From Caprella mutica (taxonomy: Eukaryota; Arthropoda; Malacostraca; Amphipoda; Caprellidae), in the NCBI GenBank assembly GCA_947561585.1, contig CANNZV010002564.1, forward strand, positions 1 through 64,000: DNA of 64,000 nucleotides, given 5' to 3'. Positions within the stretch are counted from its first letter, which is position 1; each line of letters opens with the position of its first letter. Of this stretch, positions 43,116 through 56,310 are shown piece after piece. Below the pieces are notes generated by a model, which worked only from the letters and a program-made list of their open reading frames with translations, had not been told where the DNA came from and did not search any database. A program made the position numbers and the translations under genes.

Positions 43116-46100
43116 TCACCAAAGATCAGAATGTACGGACACAGTGAGGTCTATCCTTTCCGTGGCATTTAGACCGGGGTAGAAGGTGAGTCCTGTGATA
43201 CGCATCACATCACTGACCGTGCTACTGAACTCAAGAGCGTATTGGTCAAGAGTCTGAAAAAGAGAATGTTGGTCATAATTATAATGTATCCACAAATTGA
43301 TGCTACTTCATCGACGTGGCCATTTTACACTGCATGTCATTCATTCTTCAGATCCTTCATCTTCTATAAGCGTTTGATGTTAATACCACAATCACTCAAA
43401 AAGGAGGTTGACCATAATCACACAGATAGTTTTTCACGTTATTTCAAGCAATAATACTGAATTAAGTTATTAAAGAATCCATTAAGTGATGATTATGATT
43501 GATTCGTGCTGTATTATTTCAGTAAGGGTTGTGTCCTGCAAGATTCCAGGACAATAACCCCCCGTGCAAAAAAAAAAAAAAACCGCGGTCAAAAACCCCC
43601 TGAGCAAAATACCCCCCGGACAAAAAACCCCGTACAATAAATCCCCCGGACAAAACCCCCGGTCTATATAAATAGCATAATTCAATATATTAAACATTAT
43701 TCAATGCGAACCAATAATTATTACATTTTCTTCAAAAATATGACAATATATTTTGCTAAATAAGGTACACCCAATTACCTATTTTATAGTAAAAATAAGT
43801 ACAATATACATTTTGTCAGTATCAAACACGAGCCCCCTTTTTTAACTACCACTGATTTTACGGTAGTTACCACAATTATTACCGAAGATTCATTGATTTT
43901 GGTAATATAAATATTTTGCTAAAACGAAGATAACAAAATAACAAATCCTGTACCACTCGGCTAAAAAAGTAACCTAAATAGAAGAACTTACCAGGCAGTT
44001 ACTGATCTCTTGTTGAGTCGGGTAAATGAAAGCCCTGGCTTCCAAGTTCCTAGCCTCACAGTCCTCAATGTGACCACCAGAGGTGCACCGAGTGACTACT
44101 GCGAACCAGTGGGATGGGAGCAGAGAGTTGGATCTGTGGTGGAAAAAGCATCATCATCTTTAAACAAATAAAGTCATTACTGAGGTAAAAAGCTAAATAA
44201 TTACAATATCAGTTGAACTCAGATCGTTCATGATAGGGCAATATATGTAGCGTACCTCAGGGAAGTGTCCTAGGATCTATTTTATTTCTCTGATATCAAC
44301 TAAACTGATCAGTTAGGGTAACTTCTAAATCATACAGGGTGACCAACAAGAAACTGGTCGAAATTAACTTTTTAGAATTTACAAACTAATTGGTGTAGAA
44401 AAACCATGTATAAGAAAAGTGTACATAAATCACAGCCCAAGAAATTCAACTCGTAACACGCATTCAGTAACTGACCCAGTTTCGAAAATGTTATCCATGA
44501 GAGAGTCCGCATCCAGGTCGTACACAGGCCCCACCACCACATTGAGCTCACTGAAGGCTAACCACTTTTCCACCAACACCTCCATCAGCTCCTCCCACCT
44601 CTCCTGGTGTTGGGTGGTGGAAGGCACTGCGTTTGAGATGAGGAAGGGGATGCGAGTATCGGAGGCATTGTGAGAAAAAACTGTAAGTAGAGACTCGATT
44701 GCATTTAAGGTCCAATCCACTCTAAATTGAAATTTACATAGGAATGTTTTAAATTTGTAGAACTTAGGTTACACAACAAATCACAGTTAACTGAAAAGAA
44801 ATTTATCAAGTATTCGCTTCGTAATTAATTATATAAGAAATATTCACACTCAACCTTCACTGTCCGACTTTCTAATAAAATGAATGGAAGAACAAGGAAT
44901 GCTTATGAAAACTACATCTCGTATTGTTGTATATTTACTGGTAATTATGAATTTTTATAGGTATAGGTACACTGATTTCAATGCAATCAATGTAACATTG
45001 AAGCCAAGTGAATGACCTTATAAATATAAGGGACTAAAGTCACTAAACAGAAGCAGCAAAGCTCATGGCTGCAGAAAAGTTACTCTTTTGAAACTCTTAC
45101 CAGGGGGAAAGAGAGGAGCCAACATTGTCTCATAATCCTCTGCTATGTACGAGTCGTAGTCGGAACATTTGGGAGTGTTCGTTTGGTTGAGTCTGAAGTC
45201 ACTGGACCAGGAAGACTCGTTCGAACGTTGGAATGAAGTGTCCAGAGAAAAACTTGACCAGAGTGGAATTTTGAGGTCATCGGAGAAAGCTGAGGACATG
45301 TTTGAACTTTAGAGGACATTTAATCCTTTAGAGTTTGACTACTTATTTATTGGTCCAATACTTTTGCAGTCTATTTATAATTGAACATCTAATATATGAA
45401 TAGAAGAGGGGCGTGCCGTCCCCCGAGCCCCCTTGCCAAGTCATTAAACAATCATGAAGTGCACAAACTAGCGGACACAAAACTACATTAAATGATGAAA
45501 TCGAATGAGGGATTGCATCATACTAAATAATAATAATAATAAAACAAGATATGGATAATAAATTATAAGAATAAAAGAAAGAGAAAATTATTTAGATTAG
45601 TTATTAGTGGAGTATATTTGCTCCCCGTTTTTTGCCAATTTGTACTATCTCGAGAATGCGCAACGTGTTTTTAAACCCATAAAACCCCCAAAAAGCTTCT
45701 TCACACATGTAAGGGATTCGTCCGGGACGTCTCCGGTCCGTGTCCGTCAGTAAAAAATATATCATTACTTGAATTTCAACGAACATTATTAATCATTTGA
45801 AGAAGATCTGCTTCTTCTGGCAGGGGGCCTTTAAAATAAATTTATTTATATTCACACAGTACTGGCTCCTCTCAGTGATCAAAAATCACTGACCGGAGAC
45901 GTCCCGGACGGATCTCTGACATGTGACAAGAAGCCTTAATACAGAGCGTGTGTTTTATAATTATAACCAAAACTGTTACTGTTATTGTACATCTATTACT
46001 ATTTACTATGTTATTGTTTCACCTGTGATGTGGTCCAGGTGGTACAAGAGGCTCAGGTTCACGGAGTCGTTGGACCACCTGTTGGTTATCTGTGGTGATC

Positions 46101-49100
46101 CCCAGGGTGAATGGAGAGCACTCAAATTCACCTTCTGTTCATCTGATAGGTTCAACTTGTCCATCCATGGCTGGTGAAAAGAAAAACTTAAAAATTACAA
46201 ATTTCAAACAATTAAGTCACTATATTAAAATACAAATTAGGAGAAATATAGCTAACTAAACAGGCACTCGTAGAGCGTATACTTCGCCGCCGATTTAATC
46301 AATTTTTAACCTTATTTGGACCTTGACCTTAGACCTGTTCGCTTTTCAAAATCTAATCAAACGGTTCCTAAATAAAGACCAATCGTCCCACCAAATTTCA
46401 GACAATTTGTTTGAATACTTTTTTCAGTTACACGAATAACAAGATTAGAAATAAATAAATAAATGCATATCAAAACATAAGCTTCCGCTATATTGCGAGG
46501 GTAATGAATGATAAGCAAATAATTCTAAATTATTTGATTATTTCTTTTATCATTTAAATAATTGGTTAATTAATATTTTGTTAACTATATATAAATACAA
46601 TAACTTTGAATTAGTTTAGGGATAATAATTTTATAGCTATTTCTAAGATATAATTTTCATCTTCTGGGGAAAAAATTGCATTAAAATTATAAAGTAAATC
46701 TAAGAAGCTCGTTTCTTTTATGTTGATCACAAAAATTTTATTTGATCGGTATATAGAATAAGATTATACGAACTTCTATTAAATATTATTTATGTGATCG
46801 ATATAAATGATACAAACTAATATTAAATACTATTTATGTGATCGTTTGATACTATATAGTATATACGATACAAGCTTTATTAAATATTTTCGAGAACATT
46901 AGTCAGAAATTAACAGTACACCTCTTTATCAGCAAGGTCCCCATCACAAGCCGCTAAATCAAGTCTGTCCTTCAATGTGGCGGTATCTGGAAACTCAGGG
47001 CTCGACAGTGGCGCCTCCTGTGGATAGCATTACTATATTAGTTTACATGAACTAATTTATTGCATGCCTGTATCGTAATTAATAAAGAATTGAATATTAG
47101 AATTTAAGAAATGGAAGTTTTTCATCAATTGGAATTAACCTCTATCTTAATCATGTAGGATCCTATATAGCTAATTGGCTAAATCTGATGTGAGAGATGT
47201 ATAAAGGACTTCGAAGTAGTAGTGAAGAAGAAAAATGGATCAATGAACAAAGTCATCCACCCCCAGTCCATGACGATGCTCATGTATGCAGAAAAGTTAC
47301 TCTGTGAATGCAGTCACTTACCAAGGAATGTAACAAAAAGGAACACAAGCACTGGTGACTGCACTCACGGATAGAAGAGGAAAATGAAGAGGTAAATGAA
47401 GCCTACGAAGTTACCTAACACAAATCTACGACCTCGTAGTTGAAGAGCATAACCCTAGAGCTATTCTCTAGAACCACAAGTAGCGGAAAAATAATTAAAC
47501 ATAAATGAACTACATACAATAGGATTTACCTGTGGTAGCTCTGGAATTATAGGAGGATCCTTAAGGATGTGGTTCAAGGAGCCGAAGGTTCCATTGTTAT
47601 CAGAAGGGGTTACTTTAACCAAATGGGACATCAATTCGTAAAGCTCTATATTCTGAAAAGATTCCGCCACATATCCTACTTTGAAAGCAGGTCCTCGTGC
47701 AGTGAAAAGAGCCTGAAACATGAACAGTGATTTAAGTTCAGCACTGTTAGTAATAGGGATACAGCAAACTCTAAATGGGAATCGAACCGCAGCCTTTCTT
47801 TACAGTAAGATAGTTTTTAATTCTATTAAACAATACTAAACCACTTCAGGGACAGTACCCCATTACTGTAAAATAAGTTTGAAACACGATGTGTCGATTT
47901 CCGATGAGGGAATTGAATTGTTCATCTTCGAAATGCGTTACTTCTTAATAGTTAAGTCTTTCAATTACTATTTTGAGGCGTTTCTTTTGATTTAAATTTT
48001 ACTTACATTCATAGGTGTTAGGTAGTTATCGTAGCCGTGATTGCCTTTGTTGAAATAGTTAGTAGAAACGTATCTGCCTGCATCCAGATCGAGAACGATA
48101 TCTTCGATTCTTTTATTGTTACTAAAGTGGAATCTGGTTGGTAGGCTTGTTTTCTCATACTCTCTCAGGTCCGGACGTTGACAGGATAAATTCTGCATGA
48201 TGTCGTACCTGTCATCTGAATAAAAAATAAAAAATCGGTATTTATACATTTAGAATCTAGCTAAGTATTGACAATTGATAGTTACAGTTTCATGGAAGAT
48301 TTAGTTTCATTTATCCAATTGGAATCAAATTATAAATACAAATAGTTTTGTACCTATTGATTTATTAAATGGATTAATTCTTGAAAAAGCTCCACCGTAT
48401 ACGAATGCCCGATCATATATATCCGGGATGTATTCTTTCAAGTTGATCACCCAACTGGAACCTCCACCGGCCATCCCGTGGTCAGCCAGAACTATAAGAT
48501 TGACACAATCGTAGAGATTCTTGGATTTCAAACCTGAGATCAACTGCTCTAGCAAACCATCGACTTCAATAATTTTTTCAGTTACCTAGAATAAGTAAAA
48601 CCTTTTAGAAACTATCCAATGACTGTGATTGTTAAAAATAACAGATTTTAAGACAAATGTACTGACTTCATCTGAATCGGGGCCAAACTCGTGACCATTA
48701 TGGTCAGGTTCATCGAAGTAGAGGGTGATGAAAACCGGTCGTTCATCTTCTGGAAGACTCACCCAATCTAACACCTGTAAGCAATTTATCTCCATGTTTG
48801 ATATCATATTCAATATTATCTAAGATCTACTATGACAATGTACGGGTACTCTATGAAGCTATTCACCTGGTCAACTCTATCTTCGTAAGGTATGGAGCCA
48901 TTGTAGGTATAGTAGTAAGTAGGGTAGATCCCGGTGATGTTAGCATCTGAACCAGGCCAGAAGTACGTAGCGCTCTTTTTACCCTACGGAACGAAAACCT
49001 CACCATAAGTTTAACAAATAATGTCTAGAACCTAGTTAATTAAACGTAAATTTTCTGGGGTAAACAATTATGAAGAATACCTATTAGGAGCTTTTAACTG

Positions 49101-52100
49101 GTTTGTGATGTCTTAATATTTTTCTTTTCTCCTACCTGTCGAGTAACTGTGTTCCACAGTGGGTCTCCGCCCCACCAAACTCCTTCTGTCGTTGCCCCGT
49201 TGGAAAGACTGAACTGTCTTTCCAAGTCAGGGTCGTAGAACTTATTCGAAATAATGCCATGCGACTCTGGATACAAACCCTGAAATAGATATCAATCAGT
49301 TTAACATCTAAAATGTTAATAGTTACCAACTTTGATTAAATAAAAATCATGTAGGTAGGTAACTACTAAGTCAATCAAATTATATTTTTTATGCTTATTA
49401 ATTGTCTATGAATATTTAAACATAGACTTCATATTTTTATTTCATGAGTTGAAGGTTACCAAATGCACATGAAGTTCATTCAAAGATGCATGAAAAGAAG
49501 ATCTTATAGAGGAGTGCCCATGAGGAACAGGAAGATGAAAAAGCTGAAAAAACGTATTTACGCCAACCTAATCAAAAGCTTAATTTAACGGAGCTGATAA
49601 TGAGGGGAATATAATCAGAGACCCTGTAGACTGTAGAGTGTAGATGCATCATTTATTAATAAGTTAATCATCCATTTTGCAATCATCATTAGTGCTACAA
49701 TCAAGGTCTCGACTGTTCAAAGTAGAATATCTTTGATTGAACATAGTTACGGGTGATAAGTTCAGTCATCAAGCAGCCACTGGTTTAACTGCTTTAAATG
49801 TATTGCAAATTTATTTTGTAACCAAAGACGTAATAGAGCAAAAACATTCGTTGGATTATTAGCCACTAAATTTATAAATTAGTCATTTCAGATTTAGGTA
49901 TAGGAGAAACCTACAATTCAGTCTAAAAAATTGTTACTCTATCTCAGGATACAGTAACATAGGGTATGGTAATCAGCTGATAGAATCTATAGTTTGACGT
50001 GACCACCGGATGACTGGAAATGGCGACTCTGACCACACTTTAAAATATGGGAAAACCTACTTAAACTTAGCACTTCTAAATTTAATTTTTTTCTGATCAA
50101 TTACTAACTAGGCATTGGTTAAATTGTATTCCATTATTTTTTTCCTTATTTGTTATTCATATGAACTACAATTTAGCAGTTACCTAGCACTACTTTACGC
50201 TCCTAGGTAGCATATTTTCAAGACCCTATTTTTTATAGATAAGTTAAAGAAATTAACAATAAAAACACTCCTGAATTATATCTATATATTCAACTTTGAG
50301 GTTCAATCGCCATTTTCGCTTTTCTTTTGTACGAAACCCTCATAAAATGACTTCAAACTTCTCGATATTAACATGCAAATACGAGGAATTATGGGCCGCT
50401 CGGTCACAAACAAGGAATGTGTTGTTGTGGTGACGTCATATTTTTGTGTCGTCTGCTAGGTACTATACCCGATTATGTTCCTGTACCGTGCTCTATCTAT
50501 CAGAACTAGGGTTTCTAGCTATAAAACAGAAAACCATTTTATATCTGGATTAATACATTTATTGTAATAAGAATTTAAGTTATTCAGGAGGGTTTTGTAT
50601 TACCCACCGACTTTTTAAGCATATAGAGAATTTGAGAAAGAGTAAATACTTCTGAATAATTAAAAACCATAATGGCAACCTATAACGTAACCTAACTACC
50701 ATTACCCTAAAAGAAACATTAGGTACCTAAATGTGTACCTTAGTACCTATTTAGCCCTAAAATCTAACATAATGCGAGATAGAGTTCGTATCCCTTTTTT
50801 TTAATAAATTAATTAAAAAGTTAGGCAGTGAGGGAAAAGTTAGGAAGCGAATACTTGATTAATTTCTTTTTACTTGATTAATTTAATTTGCCATATAACC
50901 AAAGCTCTACAAACTTTAAACAATTCTAGAAATTTATTTACCTAGAGTGGAGGGGGCTTTCAAATATTATGATTTAAAACTTTATGATAACTGGATGAAA
51001 ATTGAGTTTATTTAATATTTTTTACTTGTAAATTTATTTACAAAATAAGAATGAAGACTCACTGTGACGATGGTGTAGTGGTTGGGGAAAGTGACGGTTG
51101 GGTAGGTGGGTCGCATGTACGGTACTGAGACTCCTTCGTCTACCAGACTCTTGAGTGTTGGGGTGATGCCCCTGGAAAGGTAACTCGCCCTGAAACCGTC
51201 CAAGGAGACCAGGATGAGGGGCGGGTTGAGGCTATAGCTTGCGGGGCAAGAGGCAGACCCGTCCACCGAAGAAGAGGATGAGACACCCGTTGCTATGGCC
51301 ACGATTACCAGGATAAAACCCCCAGTTAAAACCTGCGTAAAGAATTACCATTAAATAAATTGGGCCTCGGCAATTGTGCCCCGAGAAAATTGCGCACAGG
51401 AGAATTGGGAATCGACATTTGCACCACGAAATAATTTCACCCAGGAAAATTAGGCCTCAAGACAATTGAACCCAAGACTATTAGGCTCCAGTACAATTGG
51501 ACCCCGAGACAATTGAGCCCAGAAAAAATTGTGACAAGAGACACAATAAAGAAGTGTTACTTAGTCATTACAGTAGCAATGGAATTCAGTAAGGTAAAAC
51601 AGTAGACTCTGATAAAAAAAAAGAGTCAATAATATTTAACTTTTACTAAACTTTATTTTAGATTCATTTTTGTATGAAAGAAAATGCGGACATTATTAAT
51701 ATTTAACTTTTACTTAATACTTTATTATTATTTCTTTGTTACCCGTCTTCTAACCCCATATAGAAAATATAAAAATAATTTAGTAGGGGTTTAACATCTG
51801 ATTCGGAACCAAAGACCATATCGCTAACGTTAAAAGGAAATTAAGTACAAGGGATTGGAAGAAGCAGTCAGAAAGGAAAGTGGTTTCATGAATATTTGTC
51901 CTGGGCCCAATTGTCTTGTGCGCAATTGTCGGTGTGCCTATTAGTCGGTCCACGATTGAAGAGAGCAACATAAAAATCTATAAAGTTACATAAAAATTAA
52001 CGGCTACTTCGAAAACAAAGACCATATCGCTGATTTCAAAAATAAAATATATACTAAAAAAGCAATATGAAAGGAAAGTGGTTCCGGGAACAAATCACCT

Positions 52101-52254
52101 ACCACCAATCAGTAACTAAGCTCATGGATGCAGAAAAGCTACTCCGCAAAGAAGGGGATTAAATATTGTCATATATATGAATCTTATTATTATCGTCTAT
52201 ACTCACAACTGCAAGCATTATGCGTGCCGGTGTAAACTGTGCACTGTAGTCCAT
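43116..52254 (-). CDS. Ectonucleotide pyrophosphatase/phosphodiesterase, ENPP1/3 type, without somatomedin-B domains (14 exons)
   Basis: Zn-dependent extracellular nucleotide pyrophosphatase/phosphodiesterase. Exons: 52207-52254, 51063-51332, 49136-49279, 48867-48983, 48667-48774, 48354-48585, 48007-48215, 47530-47712, 46922-47017, 46023-46170, 45101-45289, 44476-44680, 43992-44133, 43116-43253. Total 743 codons (742 aa). Residues 11-33 form one hydrophobic segment, a signal anchor or signal peptide. Catalytic residues are present: D61 in VSLDGF, nucleophile T97 in TFPNHY, D217 and H221 in EPDHNGH, D264/H265 in ADHGM, and H366 in NHGYDN. An inactive nuclease-like domain follows from about residue 470 ([33 protein letters not shown]). 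Both family somatomedin-B domains are missing, so the catalytic domain follows the membrane segment directly. Many N-x-S/T sequons fit secretion. Intron 1 contains dispersed-repeat copies. An AATAAA at 42794-42799 is a possible poly(A) signal. The ENPP1/2/3 clade is clear from the nuclease-like tail; the exact paralogue is not. Confidence 0.94.
43537..43665. repeat. CCCCCCGGACAAAA-type short repeats
   Basis: Five degenerate copies of CCCCCCGGACAAAAAACCCC occur in ENPP intron 13. The design resembles the subterminal repeats of the elements at 29261 and 56311. Confidence 0.6.
45405..45700. mobile_element. Related end of the 605-3110 element family, in ENPP intron 10
   Basis: GGGGCGTGCCGTCCCCCGAG followed by CAATCATGAAGTG matches the left end at ~615. 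ATCTCGAGAATGCGCAACGT matches 2930-2955. Confidence 0.6.
46256..46470 (-). repeat. Dispersed repeat with GGCGAAGTATACGCTC end
   Basis: The reverse complement ends GGCGGCGAAGTATACGCTCT then ACGAGTGCC. It shares GGGACGATTGGTC and a GGTCAAGGTC block with 62765-63045. Confidence 0.7.
51360..51540. repeat. Degenerate GACAATTGRRCCC repeats in ENPP intron 1
   Basis: About eight drifting copies of CAATTGAACCCAAGAC type. Complementary copies occur at 51895-51955 (GGGCCCAATTGTCTTG). Together they probably mark the two ends of one ~600-bp element with a family S copy between them. Confidence 0.6.
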
Positions 52255-52384
52255 GTTTGCTGAGGTGATACAACTATAACTAGAACTGAAAGAGTTTAAC
52301 ACATTTAATTGTTTGAAAGGTAGGTCAGTGTTTGGAACCAGTCCTGTGAAGTGAAGTGAACGGTAAAAGTAAAAGTGACTGAAA

Positions 52385-52700
52385 TGAAAAAGATAATAAT
52401 ATTTGAAATAATAATGAAAATAATATTGAGATAATAATGAAAACAAAAATTGTAATAAGATTTGAAATAATAAAGAAAATAATAACTGAAATAAATAAGA
52501 AAATAATAACTGAAATAAATAAGAAAATAACAACTAAAAATAAAAAAAATAACTGAAATAGAAAAATAATTGAAATAAAAGAAAATTAACTACTGAAAAA
52601 AAATAATAATAATAACAATAACTACTGAAATAAAAAAAATAATAACTACTAAAATAAAAAAATAATAACTAAAATAAAATATAAATTAACTATATAAAAA
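52385..52700. repeat. A-rich low-complexity tract upstream of ENPP
   Basis: Repeats of GAAATAATAA / CTGAAATAAA. Confidence 0.85.
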
Positions 52701-53900
52701 GGCAAAGATAAACTGAAAATTGTAAAAGTAAATTATGTAAGTTTCTATTCAAACATTCAAATAAAGTTTCAATAGAAAGGAATTTACTAATAAAAATAGG
52801 GAAGCTCTGAATTGGACGCTTCCACATCATCAATCATAACAGAAAAACACATATCATTATTATATAACTTTATTTATATATTTTTTTAAATTATATGATC
52901 GAAGAGGTGGAACCGCCTGATAATTTGGAACTTACCCAATGTAACAAATTTAGAAATTAGATATACATTTTATTTTTTAATGCCAGTCTGTAAAAACTGG
53001 TAAAGTCTTCTCCAAAATATTTTTTTAACTGACTGGTGGTACAGTGCCAGAGTCCGTATTTTCCGTATCTGAAGAAGGAAAATGTATTCTATTTATTTAC
53101 CATGTTTGGTTAGGCCCATAATTCTAGGAAAAGTTTCCAGCAAGTAGGTACTGAAAAGTGCCCACAGATTTAGTTACTAGTAAAAAATGTTAGTAACGAA
53201 TAAGATAATGGTATAGATTCGTAATTAATGAACAAGATGAGTTACGTAACTAAAATAATAACCTGGTAATTTACGTTATTGAAATTAATGAGAGAAATTT
53301 TAATGATTTTAGTTCCTAATGAAGTAAAGAATTTAAGAATACATAAAATAGTAAAATAGAAACATTAGAATCCGTTATAACATTTTATCTTTATTTATAT
53401 ATTTACTAAATACGTTAGCACATTAGTCGAACCTTACCCACGGAAAATGAATATAAATTGTACGTATAACATGCGCATGTGGTTAAAATATACCATCAAG
53501 AACTTTTTTAAGCAATTTTTATATATAATACAATAGCAATATCACAATAATTATTAGGGTGAGTATCGAGTTATCGTATCCATGATACCTGCTGATATCA
53601 TGGATACGAATCAAAATATAAGTTAAATTATAATTTTATATACTTTTTTCCTTGAAAAGAACGATACGTGGACGCGACCGATAGCTCAAAAGTTCCTCTA
53701 AATGATAGAAAATTCCTTATCAGATAAGATAAAGCAATGATATGTACCAACTTAATAAGGTATACACTGTACAAGTACTCAATAAACAAGTAATAGATAA
53801 TAAATAATCTAAAGAAACTGTATGCAACCTAGATAACATGGTTATTGCATAGAAAATTGGCCCGATAATGATACAACATTGCCTCAATAGTGCCAACAGT
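52701..53900. other. AT-rich upstream flank of ENPP with P2 fragments
   Basis: P2 MITE pieces at 52850-52935 and 53558-53700 (TATCCATGATACCTGCTGAT core). An A1-like scrap (CTGTAAAAACTGGTAAAGTC) lies near 52985. No exon was recognised. Confidence 0.5.
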
Positions 53901-53904
53901 TTCA

Positions 53905-55515
53905 TGTGTATACCATGTGGTACTTACACATTTAAAACATGTGTATACCATGTGGTATTTACACATTTAAAACATGTGTATACCATGTGGTACTTACACA
54001 TTTAAAACATGTGTATACCATGTGGCACTTACACATTTAAAACATGTGTATACCATGTGTAACTTACACATTTAAAACATGTCTATACCATGTGGTATTT
54101 ACACATTTAAAACATGTGTATACCATGTGGTATTTACACATTTAAAACATGTGTATACCATGTGTAACTTACACATTTAAAACATGTGTATACCATGTGG
54201 CACTTACACATTTAAAACATGTGTATACCATGTGGCACTTACACATTTAAAACATGTGTATACCATGTGGTACTTACACATTTAAAACATGTGTATACCA
54301 TGTGGCACTTACACATTTAAAACATGTGTATACCATGTGTAACTTACACATTTAAAACATGTCTATACCATGTGGTATTTACACATTTAAAACATGTGTA
54401 TACCATGTGGTATTTACACATTTAAAACATGTGTATACCATGTGTAACTTACACATTTAAAACATGTGTATACCATGTGGCACTTACACATTTAAAACAT
54501 GTGTATACCATGTGTAACTTACACATTTAAAACATGTGTATACCATGTGTAACTTACACATTTAAAACATGTGTATACCATGTGGCACTTACACATTTAA
54601 AACATGTGTATACCATGTGTAACTTACACATTTAAAACATGTGTATACCATGTGTAACTTACACATTTAAAACATGTCTATACCAGGTGTAACTTACACA
54701 TTTAAAACATGTGTATACCATGTGGTACTTACACATTTAAAACATGTGTATACCATGTGTAACTTACACATTTAAAACATGTGTATACCATGTGTAACTT
54801 ACACATTTAAAACAATGGTAAACCATGTGTAACTTACACATTTAAAACATGTGTATACCATGTGTAACTTACACATTTAAAACATGTGTATACCATGTGT
54901 AACTTACACATTTAAAACATGTGTATACCATGTGTAACTTACACATTTAAAACATGTGTATACCATGTGTAACTTACACATTCAAAACATGTGTATACCA
55001 TGTGTAACTTACACATTTAAAACATGTGTATACCATGTGTAACTTACACATTTAAAACATGTGTATACCATGTGTAACTTACACATTTAAAACATGTGTA
55101 TACCATGTGTAACTTACACATTTAAAACATGTGTATACCATGTGGTACTTACACATTTAAAACATGTGTATACCATGTGTAACTTACACATTTAAAACAT
55201 GTGTATACCATGTGTAACTTACACATTTAAAACAATGGTAAACCATGTGTAACTTACACATTTAAAACATGTGTATACCATGTGTAACTTACACATTTAA
55301 AACATGTGTATACCATGTGTAACTTACACATTTAAAACATGTGTATACCATGTGTAACTTACACATTTAAAACATGTGTATACCATGTGTAACTTACACA
55401 TTTAAAACATGTGTATACCATGTGTAACTTACACATTTAAAACATGTGTATACCATGTGTAACTTACACATTTAAAACATGTGTATACCAGGTGCCACTT
55501 ACTCATTTAAAACAT
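53905..55515. repeat. Satellite of ~46 units of 35 bp, with higher-order blocks
   Basis: The unit contains CATGTGTATACCATGTG, then TAACTTACAC or GTACTTACAC, then ATTTAAAA. The variant AACAATGGTAAACCATG occurs at 54811 and 55231, exactly 420 bp (12 units) apart. AACATGTCTATACC recurs 280 bp (8 units) apart. On the minus strand each unit carries GTGTAAGT, a splice-donor-like motif. Confidence 0.95.
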
Positions 55516-55639
55516 GTGTATATTGTGTATATAATGTATACTTTTTGGAAACGGTTACATATGTATTACATGTGGTTTTACATGGTAATATGGTAAATTA
55601 CATAAGGCAAACACTTGTTATAATTGTGTAGTATTTGGC

Positions 55640-55835
55640 ATGTGGCTATGAATTTGGTAAATTACCTATGGTAAACACCTGTTATAAGTATAGTAATTAA
55701 CATGTTGCTATTCAAGGTTGTAAATTACCTATGGTAAACACCTGTTATAAGTATAGTAATTAACATGTTGCTATTCAAGGTTGTAAATTACCTATGGTAA
55801 ACACCTGTTATAAGTATAGTAATTGATATTTGGAT
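55640..55835. repeat. ~65-bp repeat, three units
   Basis: AATTACCTATGGTAAACACC then TGTTATAAGTATAGTAATT recurs three times. The last two units are nearly identical. Confidence 0.85.
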
Positions 55836-56310
55836 ATGATGTGGTCAAATAAATATGTATACAATCTATATATAGTTGATACTAGTGTACCTGCCCGTTA
55901 AGAATAACGTGTTCTCAATTGTAGGACCAGTTTCAATATTTGTGTAATTTAACTATTCACAGTTTGGTCCGGTATACCCACAGATTAGATTGAAGTTATT
56001 AATTGAATGAGGACGATAATATTATAATTATTTCATTGACATAGACTAATAGGAAAATAAATTTGATGACAGAGGTTGCAAATGGTTTTTTATAAACTTT
56101 CACTGTAGATTTTAAATAATTTATAATTCAGTTATATAGTAACTAGCAAGACCCGTGGAAACATATAAAACACAGCAGATGTGTTTAGTAACATGCTTTT
56201 GAAAATAATATCCTTTGTATTTAATTATCTTGGTCACATTACGTACTCGAGTTACACCAACTTTATGAGGTGCTATTGATTGAATGACTGTTTAACAGTT
56301 CTAGATCAAT

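Noticed and set aside
4909..52254. A functional cluster of four co-oriented genes
   Set aside because: The products belong to unrelated processes, spacing is 3-7 kb with many transposons, and nothing suggests polycistronic transcription.
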